From: Chitinophagales bacterium
GTDB lineage: Bacteria > Bacteroidota > Bacteroidia > Chitinophagales > JADIYW01
Reading direction: 5' to 3'
NCBI GenBank assembly: GCA_020848315.1
Contig: JADLAH010000179.1
Location: 1-5,345 of the forward strand
DNA length: 5,345 nucleotides
The notes under the pieces are model-generated. The model saw only the letters and a list, made by a program, of their open reading frames with translations, did not search any database and was not told the origin of the DNA. This document shows positions 1 to 5,345 of this stretch, in pieces; positions within the stretch are counted from its first letter, which is position 1, and each line of letters opens with the position of its first letter. The position numbers were made by a program, and so were the translations under genes.

Positions 1-212
1 GCAAACGGCAATTCAAAGGTGCCGGGCACGTAGGATACAAGGATATCCTTGTCCGCCACGCCGTGTTGCAATAAAGTTTCGATACAACCTTTGAGCAATT
101 CAAAGGTGATGTGTTTGTTCCATTCTGCTACTACAATTCCGAACGATTTACCATTGCCATTCGGCACTTTCTCGGTATCGTAGCTGGACAGGTTTTGCAA
201 TGCAGATGCCAT
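1..212 (-). CDS. ribH: 6,7-dimethyl-8-ribityllumazine synthase, N-terminal part (3' end cut by window edge)
   Basis: Lumazine synthase catalyses the penultimate step of riboflavin synthesis: it condenses 5-amino-6-ribitylamino-uracil with 3,4-dihydroxy-2-butanone 4-phosphate in the cytoplasm, usually as a pentameric or icosahedral assembly. Seventy complete codons are visible, starting at the ATG whose complement is at 210-212. After a short polar leader comes the first beta strand, FGIVVAEWN (residues 24-32), with the conserved aromatic-Asn pair that contacts the pyrimidine substrate. Helix 1 follows (about 34-50), then the family signature PGTFELP (63-69). The family is usually about 155-165 residues, so more than half is missing, including the catalytic His region. 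The start lies 10 bases after the stop of the upstream TPR gene on the same strand, so the two are probably co-transcribed. No FMN riboswitch-like leader could fit in that gap. The assignment rests on recognising the two motifs in the right order and spacing. Confidence 0.95.
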   Translation of the reverse strand, partial: MASALQNLSSYDTEKVPNGNGKSFGIVVAEWNKHITFELLKGCIETLLQHGVADKDILVSYVPGTFELPF

Positions 213-222
213 AATCAGTATA

Positions 223-927
223 TTACAGTGCTTCCGCTTCCAGTTTGGCAATATACATTTCTGCCGCTAAGCCTTCCTGAGAATTCGGATATGCGTTGTT
301 GATTTTTTTGTACAATTCCAATGCTTCTTTTTTCTTGCCGCTTTGCTCCAGTGCCAGCGCAGCGCGATACAGATAAGTCGGCGTCGTCAGTTCATTGTCG
401 GTCGCTTCGCCGGCTTTGATATAATTGTCAATCGCCTTATCCATTTGCTTTTGTTCCGCGTAAGCGTCACCGATACAGCCGAATTTGCGGGCGGTGAGGA
501 CACCGTCTTCCGTGGAGAATTCTTCCAGGTGCTTGATGGCGGCGGCAAAGTTGCCCATTTTCAGCTGACATACACCGGCACCGAAATGCGCGCGGTTACC
601 GGCAGCCGTATTGCCGTATTGTTTGGCAATCGCCTCAAAGCCGAGGTGCTTACCATCGCCGTTTAGTGCAGCTGACAGTGAGTCCATTTCAAAATAGCGC
701 TGAGCATATACAATCGCGTCTTTGGCTTTTTCCTCTTTCGGGCCTTTCACCAGGTTGTTGTAACCCCACCAGCCGCCGGCAGCGATAGCTATCGCCGCAA
801 CGCCACCTAAAATGACATTCTTGTATTTTTCAAAAACGTATTCCGCGTTATTGTAGACTTCGTGGATTTTCTCATTTCCTTCATCCAAAATATCGTGTTG
901 TTTGCCGGAAGTTGGTTTCTTTGCCAT
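223..927 (-). CDS. Membrane-anchored tetratricopeptide repeat protein
   Basis: This 234-residue protein has a charged cytoplasmic N-terminus (1-37), a single hydrophobic segment (about 38-56, rich in Gly, Ala and Ile and ending in WWGY) and a soluble C-terminal part of about 170 residues, presumably periplasmic. The C-terminal part contains about three TPR-like helical hairpins: about 110-140 ([20 protein letters not shown]), about 146-178 ([17 protein letters not shown]) and about 184-217 ([20 protein letters not shown]). The architecture resembles the YfgM/BamD-neighbour type of one-TM TPR protein, which in enterobacteria works with the SecYEG/PpiD chaperone network. That function is only an analogy here. 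There is no signal peptidase site or lipobox, so it should be a signal-anchored protein. The ATG at 925-927 is chosen because a Bacteroidota -7 box lies about 24 bases upstream and the N-terminus reads as a typical polar leader. It is first in a probable two-gene unit with ribH. No enzymatic motif is visible. Confidence 0.85.
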   Translation of the reverse strand: MAKKPTSGKQHDILDEGNEKIHEVYNNAEYVFEKYKNVILGGVAAIAIAAGGWWGYNNLVKGPKEEKAKDAIVYAQRYFEMDSLSAALNGDGKHLGFEAIAKQYGNTAAGNRAHFGAGVCQLKMGNFAAAIKHLEEFSTEDGVLTARKFGCIGDAYAEQKQMDKAIDNYIKAGEATDNELTTPTYLYRAALALEQSGKKKEALELYKKINNAYPNSQEGLAAEMYIAKLEAEAL

Positions 928-950
928 ATCTGAAATTTAAAACTAGAGGG

Positions 951-958
951 CAAAGGTA
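951..958 (-). promoter_or_regulatory. Bacteroidota-type -7 promoter box for the TPR-ribH unit
   Basis: Read on the minus strand this is TACCTTTG, a perfect match to the TAnnTTTG -7 consensus used by the Bacteroidota primary sigma factor. Transcription would start near 946, giving a 5' leader of about 19 bases before the TPR start codon. The upstream stretch (about 961-990) is strongly A/T rich. The -33 element is weak: only a TTT near 978-981 sits at about the right distance. No Shine-Dalgarno sequence is present in the leader, as is normal for the phylum. Confidence 0.65.
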
Positions 959-1031
959 CGATTTTATCATTAATTTGGAAATTTTTTTATCCGATTTCAC
1001 CCTCCGTTTCCGTATTCCACAATTTTGGTGG

Positions 1032-1039
1032 TATCTTTG
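1032..1039 (+). promoter_or_regulatory. Bacteroidota-type -7 promoter box for recF
   Basis: TATCTTTG matches the TAnnTTTG consensus exactly. It ends only 4 bases before the recF ATG at 1044, so the predicted transcription start falls on or within a base or two of the start codon, implying a leaderless transcript. A possible -33 element is the TTT at 1007-1009, about 22 bases upstream, which is a weak match. The box is divergent to the one at 951-958. Confidence 0.6.
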
Positions 1040-1043
1040 AACA

Positions 1044-2150
1044 ATGTCAGCCATTTCGCTCGCCATACGTTCCATTCAGCTTACCAATTACAAGAATTAC
1101 GATTTCCGGCAGTTCGACTTGTCGGAAAAGATAAATCTGATAGTGGGCAATAATGGACTGGGAAAAACGAACCTGCTGGATGCCCTGTATTATAGCTGTA
1201 TGACCAAGAGCAACCTGACATCGGCAGATGCGATGGTGATCCGGTTCGGTGAGGATTTTTTCCGTATTGCGGCCAATATCTGTAAGGATGAGGTAGAACA
1301 TTTTGTGGAGGTGAAGTATCGCCGGCAGGAGAAGAAAGAAATTCTGCTTGACAGGCTGAAGATGGAACGGCAGGCAGATTTCATCGGTCGCTTTCCCTGT
1401 GTGATGATTACGCCCGACGACCACCAGCTCATCAGTGGCAGCAGCGAACAGCGCCGGCGTTTCATGGATGTCACTATTTCCCAGTTTTCGCAGGAGTATC
1501 TCTCGCAGCTGATGTTATATAATAAGGTTCTGCAGCAGCGCAACGCTTTGCTGAAATCCTTTTACGAACAGCGCCGCTTCGACCGTTCTCTGCTGGATGT
1601 TTATACCGAAAAGCTGGTGAATGCGGGACGTATTATCAGTCGCTACAGGATGGATTTGGTGCATCAGCTCGTGCCGGTTTTTCATCAGGTGTACCGTCAG
1701 ATATTTGAAGGAAATGAGGGGGTGGAAATAACCTATGATTCGGATGTGCAGCAGGCGGACTATGCCGCAGTGATGGCCGCGGCGGAGCAGCAGGATACGC
1801 AGGCACAGCGCACTACACGCGGCATCCATACGGACGACCTGCAACTGGAACTGAACGGCATGCCTTTGCGGAAAATCGGATCTCAGGGGCAGCAGAAGAC
1901 TTTTCTGTTGTCATTGAAACTGGCACAGTACGAATTGTTAAAAGCCAATAAAGGTTGTAAGCCTTTGTTGTTACTCGACGATATTTTTGATAAATTAGAC
2001 CCGCAAAGAATAGCGGCTATATTCCGCCTGGTAAGCAGCGACGCGTACGGACAGGTTTGTATCACGGATACCAAGGAGCGGGAGATAGGTGTGCTGTTGC
2101 AGGAAAATAATATTCAGTCATTTAAATTTATTCCACTTGGCCAAGTATAG
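1044..2150 (+). CDS. recF: DNA replication and repair protein RecF
   Basis: RecF is an SMC/Rad50-like ABC ATPase that binds DNA at single-strand gaps and, with RecO and RecR, helps load RecA. The 368-residue length is typical of the family. Visible motifs in order are: the N-terminal strand with LTNYKNY (13-19); Walker A GNNGLGKTN (35-43); the conserved block SSEQRRRFMD (133-142) followed by ISQFSQEYL; the GIHTDDL segment (260-266); the ABC signature GSQGQQKT (279-286); and Walker B PLLLLDDIFDKLD (307-319) with its D-loop. All ATPase residues appear intact. The ATG at 1044 gives about seven residues more than the shortest RecF N-termini, but no other standard start codon lies between it and the first conserved strand. 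The 3' end overlaps the following DUF721 gene. It is not next to dnaA or dnaN within this window, unlike the classical arrangement in many other phyla. Confidence 0.97.
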   Translation: MSAISLAIRSIQLTNYKNYDFRQFDLSEKINLIVGNNGLGKTNLLDALYYSCMTKSNLTSADAMVIRFGEDFFRIAANICKDEVEHFVEVKYRRQEKKEILLDRLKMERQADFIGRFPCVMITPDDHQLISGSSEQRRRFMDVTISQFSQEYLSQLMLYNKVLQQRNALLKSFYEQRRFDRSLLDVYTEKLVNAGRIISRYRMDLVHQLVPVFHQVYRQIFEGNEGVEITYDSDVQQADYAAVMAAAEQQDTQAQRTTRGIHTDDLQLELNGMPLRKIGSQGQQKTFLLSLKLAQYELLKANKGCKPLLLLDDIFDKLDPQRIAAIFRLVSSDAYGQVCITDTKEREIGVLLQENNIQSFKFIPLGQV

Positions 2151-2436
2151 AAACAGCAGATTTGTAAGCCTGAAAGATGTGCTGGACGACATGATACGTG
2201 ACATGCGTATCGATGGCAAAATGGAGGAAATGAATGTCCGCAAATACTGGTATGAACTGATGGGGGCTTACATCACCAATCATACTTCCCGCATTTATTA
2301 CCGCGATGGTAAGTTGTTTGTAACGATGGATTCTTCCGCACTGAAGCAGGAATTGTTTATGGCGCGCGAGAAAATCCGTGCCGACCTGAATAAGCGCATG
2401 GAAAAGGAAGTCATCAAAGAATTAATCCTTCGCTGA
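2137..2436 (+). CDS. DUF721 / DciA-like protein, probable TTG start
   Basis: A small basic protein of 99 residues in the DUF721 family. DciA, the characterised member of this family, interacts with and helps load the replicative helicase DnaB in bacteria that lack DnaC. Bacteroidota versions are short single-domain proteins often found beside recF, and helicase loading by this one is inferred. Visible family features are the amphipathic N-terminal helix (SLKDVLDDMI, 11-20), the central W38 with following LMG (41-43), HTSRIYYRDGKLFV (49-62) and SSALKQEL (66-73), then the final helix ending VIKELILR. The TTG at 2137 is preferred because it yields an N-terminus MAKYRNSRFVSLKDV, which looks like family members, and is preceded by an A/T-rich stretch. 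A GTG at 2089 would add 16 unusual Cys-rich residues, and the ATG at 2191 would cut the first conserved helix. The start lies inside recF with a 14-base overlap, suggesting translational coupling. Confidence 0.82.
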   Translation: MAKYRNSRFVSLKDVLDDMIRDMRIDGKMEEMNVRKYWYELMGAYITNHTSRIYYRDGKLFVTMDSSALKQELFMAREKIRADLNKRMEKEVIKELILR

Positions 2437-2440
2437 CAGA

Positions 2441-5345
2441 CTAGTTCAGATTGCTGAAGTCGACCGGTACTACTCTCGAAATTCCCTGTTTTACCATGGT
2501 AACACCGTAAATGGCATCTACGCTCGCCATGGTAGATTTATTGTGTGTTACAATGATGAACTGTGAATTCGCGGAGAATTTGCGGATGGCGTCGTTGAAC
2601 TTGCGGATGTTGGTATCATCGAGCGGCGCGTCCACCTCATCGAGGATACAGAACGGCGCCGGCTTGTAGAGATACAAACCGAACAACAGCGACAGCGCCG
2701 TCAGCGTTTTCTCACCACCCGACAGCTGATTGATGCTTTGCGGGCGTTTCCCTTTTGGTTTCGCGATGATATCGATTTCAGATTCCAGCGGATCATCCGG
2801 ATTTACCAGTACGAGGTCGCAGTTGTCGTCCTGTGTGAACATACTGCGGAATACATTGATGAAGTTTTCCCGCACGGCGTGGAAGGTCTCTAAGAACTGA
2901 CCTTTTGCCGTGTTTTCAATTTCCTGCATGGTTTCCATGAGGTTTGCCTTAGCATCAATCAAATCCTGTTTCTGCGCTGTGATGAAATCAAAACGCTCTT
3001 TCATTTCATTGTAAGCTTCTTCCGCCATCGGGTTCACTTCGCCGAAGTTGTCGATGCGACGTTTTACTTTGTCGAGTCGGTCCTGCAACTCTTCGCGTCC
3101 GGTTTCCGGCAATTCCGGTTGTGCGGCAAATGCCTCTGCATCAATATGGAATTCGATGGATAAGCGCTCCTTCAGTACGTTCAGTTTCAGCTTCAGTTCG
3201 CTCAGCATTTCTTTCTTATCCATGATTTGCTGTTCGATAGACTGCTTCAGTTTATTTTTATCGCGGATGCTGTCTTCGATAGCGGTAATACCTTCTTTTA
3301 CTTTGTAATAGTCGGATTCCTGATCGGAGAGTGTCTGCATGTGCGCTTCTTTTTCCTTGTATGCCAGTGAAAGCGCCTCTTCCAGTTCGAGGATATTATC
3401 TGTCAGTTGGTCAATCTGTATCTGCGCATCTTCGATGTCAGTAGTCGCCTGTTCGAGCCGGCGTTTGTTTTCTTCTAATTGCTGTTCTTTGTAGGCCAGT
3501 GTCTGCTGATTGGATTTCAGTTTGTTTTCCTGTTGGATAAACTGAATGTTCGCCTGGTTGAAAGTCTGCGACAACTGATTGTATTGTTCATTGGCGCGGC
3601 GGAAATCATTTTCCAGATTATCCAGTGCTGATTTGTGCTGCTGTGTAGTGCGTACCGCCTCTGCTAAAACTTGTTTCAGCGGATCCATTTCCAACTGCAA
3701 TTGTTCCATCTGAATACGGAGTGCCTGTTCCTGAGAACTGATTTTTCCGATGGAATTTTCCTCGCTTTCAATCTTGGATTTTTTGGCGACCAGTTCTTTC
3801 TCAAACTGTTGCAATTGATTGCTTTCGCGCTCGATGACATTTCGGAAGGAATTGACCTTCAGGTGTTGCAGTTCGTTGTAGTTGTCCTGCGTTACCTTTT
3901 TCAGGTTCATCACTTCAGTCTCCAGTTCCTTGATTTCCTTTTCCAGAATTTCCAGGTTTTTCAGACGTCCCAGTCGTTTTCCTTCAAACAATCCCACGGC
4001 GCCACCGCTGATTTGCTTGTCGGATTTCAGTAAATGTCCGGTGTGAGAAATGACAAAAACATCTTTTTTGTTGTCGAGTTGCTGAAACAACTGATTCACG
4101 TCGGTGCCTTCCTGTGCGATATAGATGCCGTTCAGCAAATAGCGCAATACCGGTTGGTATTTTTCGTCAATCTGCACGACATCGATGGCAGGCTTTGCAT
4201 TGCTGAGTGCCGGCTGTGCAGTATTGGTAGCTAGATTTTTAAAATAATCCAGAATCAGGAAACTGGCTTTGCCCACCGCGCTCTGCGAGAGAATGTCGAT
4301 GGCGTTGAGTGCCTCATTTTCCGTGTCTACCACAAAGTTGTTGAGGTAAGGTTGCAGCACACTTTCGATGGCGACGCGGTATTTTTCTTCCGAATAAATG
4401 ATATCCGACAGCAGCGGCGTGTCTTTCAGCCAGTTGACATTTTTCTTTAAAAACTTGATAGACTCCGGAAATCCTTCCAGATTATCTATCATATTTTTGG
4501 TTAGTTTGAATTCGTTGTTTTTGGCGTCGAGGATACGGTTTTTGTTGGTCAGTTCCTGACGCAGTTGTTCCGTTTTTTCTTCGAGCAGGCTGATTTTTTC
4601 GAGGTTGTCCTCTTCCTTTCTGCGAAGGTCTTCCACCAGCATTTTCTGCTTTTCAATCTTGCTTTCCGTTTGTTCGATATCTGCACGCAGCGTATCGAGC
4701 GTCTTCATGCGCTCTTCATTCTCAAACATCGATTGTTGCGCGCTGCGCTGCAATGCCTCGTATTGCGAGTCTTTTACGGCAATCAGTTTTTCCGTTTCGG
4801 CTATCTTGTTATTGCTGAGTGCATAGGTATTGCGGGCCTCCTCGAGGTTGTTGCGGAATTCCAGATTGGTGTTGCGCTGCGTTTCCAGATCTGCTTTCGC
4901 TGCTTCAAAAGTGACGCGTACCACCTCCAGTTTCTGCTCATCGTCCTGGTTATAGGTTTTTAGTTGCTCAATTTCTCTGCGCAGGTTTTCCATGATGGAG
5001 GTCGCCTGTGAAATCTGGTGGTTGAGCTGATAGATTTTATCTTTGAGAAAAGCGGATTTTTGTTCGTCAATTTTTTTCTGACTTTCCTTTTCCTGCAATT
5101 CCGCGAGAAACTGATTCAGTTGTTTCTGCTGGTCGGAGAGGGAACGTTCTTTGTCAAGTACCGCCAGTTTTTCCTTTTCCAGCGTGGCTTCGTGACTTTC
5201 CATCTGTGTGTTGATTTCTAGTCGCTGATCTTCGAGTCCTTCAATTTCCTTGTTGGATAAAGTGAAACTTTCCTGAATCCCGTGCAGTTCGTATTTGGAT
5301 AAGTCGATGCTGATGACTTTGTATTCTTCCTTGTAACTTTTGTAC
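2441..5345 (-). CDS. smc: Chromosome segregation protein SMC, partial (N-terminal head lies beyond the window edge)
   Basis: SMC is the dimeric ATPase core of the bacterial condensin (SMC-ScpAB) that compacts and segregates the nucleoid. The frame stays open to the right edge, giving 967 codons. The family is usually about 1,170-1,190 residues, so about 200 N-terminal residues with Walker A are missing. The ATG at 5203 is internal, not the start. Counting from the first complete codon: long heptad-rich arm (about 1-285), hinge (about 287-454, with GKASFLILDYF and the closing GGAVGLFEGKRLGR), returning arm (about 455-760), the conserved FGEVNPMAEEAY joint (767-778), signature LSGGEK (874-879), Walker B FCILDEVD with D902/E903, D-loop APLDD and H-loop His934 in IVTHNK. 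Every C-terminal head motif is intact. The closing IIVTHNK and MVKQGIS segments match true SMC rather than Rad50/SbcC or RecN. It converges on the DUF721 gene with 4 bases between stops. Confidence 0.97.
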   Translation of the reverse strand, partial: YKSYKEEYKVISIDLSKYELHGIQESFTLSNKEIEGLEDQRLEINTQMESHEATLEKEKLAVLDKERSLSDQQKQLNQFLAELQEKESQKKIDEQKSAFLKDKIYQLNHQISQATSIMENLRREIEQLKTYNQDDEQKLEVVRVTFEAAKADLETQRNTNLEFRNNLEEARNTYALSNNKIAETEKLIAVKDSQYEALQRSAQQSMFENEERMKTLDTLRADIEQTESKIEKQKMLVEDLRRKEEDNLEKISLLEEKTEQLRQELTNKNRILDAKNNEFKLTKNMIDNLEGFPESIKFLKKNVNWLKDTPLLSDIIYSEEKYRVAIESVLQPYLNNFVVDTENEALNAIDILSQSAVGKASFLILDYFKNLATNTAQPALSNAKPAIDVVQIDEKYQPVLRYLLNGIYIAQEGTDVNQLFQQLDNKKDVFVISHTGHLLKSDKQISGGAVGLFEGKRLGRLKNLEILEKEIKELETEVMNLKKVTQDNYNELQHLKVNSFRNVIERESNQLQQFEKELVAKKSKIESEENSIGKISSQEQALRIQMEQLQLEMDPLKQVLAEAVRTTQQHKSALDNLENDFRRANEQYNQLSQTFNQANIQFIQQENKLKSNQQTLAYKEQQLEENKRRLEQATTDIEDAQIQIDQLTDNILELEEALSLAYKEKEAHMQTLSDQESDYYKVKEGITAIEDSIRDKNKLKQSIEQQIMDKKEMLSELKLKLNVLKERLSIEFHIDAEAFAAQPELPETGREELQDRLDKVKRRIDNFGEVNPMAEEAYNEMKERFDFITAQKQDLIDAKANLMETMQEIENTAKGQFLETFHAVRENFINVFRSMFTQDDNCDLVLVNPDDPLESEIDIIAKPKGKRPQSINQLSGGEKTLTALSLLFGLYLYKPAPFCILDEVDAPLDDTNIRKFNDAIRKFSANSQFIIVTHNKSTMASVDAIYGVTMVKQGISRVVPVDFSNLN

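Noticed and set aside
343..666. A 107-codon plus-strand frame opposite the TPR gene
   Set aside because: It is antisense to a well-supported TPR coding region, with no promoter or homology visible.
881..1075. A 64-codon minus-strand frame spanning the recF start and the divergent promoter region
   Set aside because: It overlaps the recF and TPR gene starts and both promoter boxes, and its translation looks like random basic sequence.
1047..2074. Open frames on the minus strand opposite recF
   Set aside because: recF is unambiguous from its ATPase motifs. The antisense translations are low-complexity Cys/Ser/Leu/Arg-rich and match no family I recognise.
2491..2502. Perfect 12-base palindrome TTACCATGGTAA near the smc 3' end
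   Set aside because: It encodes the Val-Thr-Met-Val stretch of the SMC C-terminus. It is a single copy inside coding sequence, and a 12-base palindrome is compatible with chance in a window this size.
3048..4963. Several open frames of 66-132 codons on the plus strand opposite smc
   Set aside because: They lie antisense to the coiled-coil arms and hinge. Their Phe/Leu/Ser-rich translations are what the complement of Glu/Lys/Gln-rich heptads produces, and none shows a recognisable domain or start context.
5201..5203. ATG that could be read as the start of a 920-residue SMC-like protein
   Set aside because: The same frame continues without a stop for 47 more codons to the window edge, with typical SMC arm sequence (for example YKVISIDLSKYEL), so this Met is internal.

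Overview
The window looks like ordinary core chromosome of a member of the Bacteroidota, probably of the Chitinophagales type. Three things point there. Both divergent promoters carry the Bacteroidota -7 box (TAnnTTTG). The genes have no Shine-Dalgarno sequences. A recF gene is followed directly by a small DUF721/DciA-like gene, a pairing common in that phylum. The family placement within the phylum is an inference from protein style, not a database result.

Layout: on the minus strand, reading leftwards from about 950, a promoter drives a membrane-anchored TPR protein (927-223). Ten bases later comes the start of ribH, lumazine synthase, which runs off the left edge. A 116-base intergenic region (928-1043) holds two divergent promoters. 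On the plus strand, recF (1044-2150) is followed by the DUF721 gene, which overlaps its 3' end and probably starts at TTG 2137. From the right, smc occupies 5345-2441 on the minus strand. Its N-terminal ATPase half lies outside the window, and it converges tail-to-tail on the DUF721 gene with only 4 bases between the two stop codons.

Functionally, the right three quarters form a DNA-maintenance neighbourhood. RecF acts in gap repair at stalled forks, the DUF721 protein is plausibly linked to replicative helicase loading (DciA-like), and SMC condenses and segregates the chromosome. The left quarter couples an envelope TPR protein to riboflavin synthesis with no obvious mechanistic link. I saw no RNA gene, mobile element, CRISPR array, insertion sequence or extended repeat. 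Coding density is near total, and the only gene-free stretch is the 116-base divergent promoter region.

I do not see an undescribed system here. The points most worth a second look are the apparently leaderless recF mRNA, the TTG start nested in the recF tail, and the nearly gapless convergent recF-DUF721/smc junction without a recognisable terminator.
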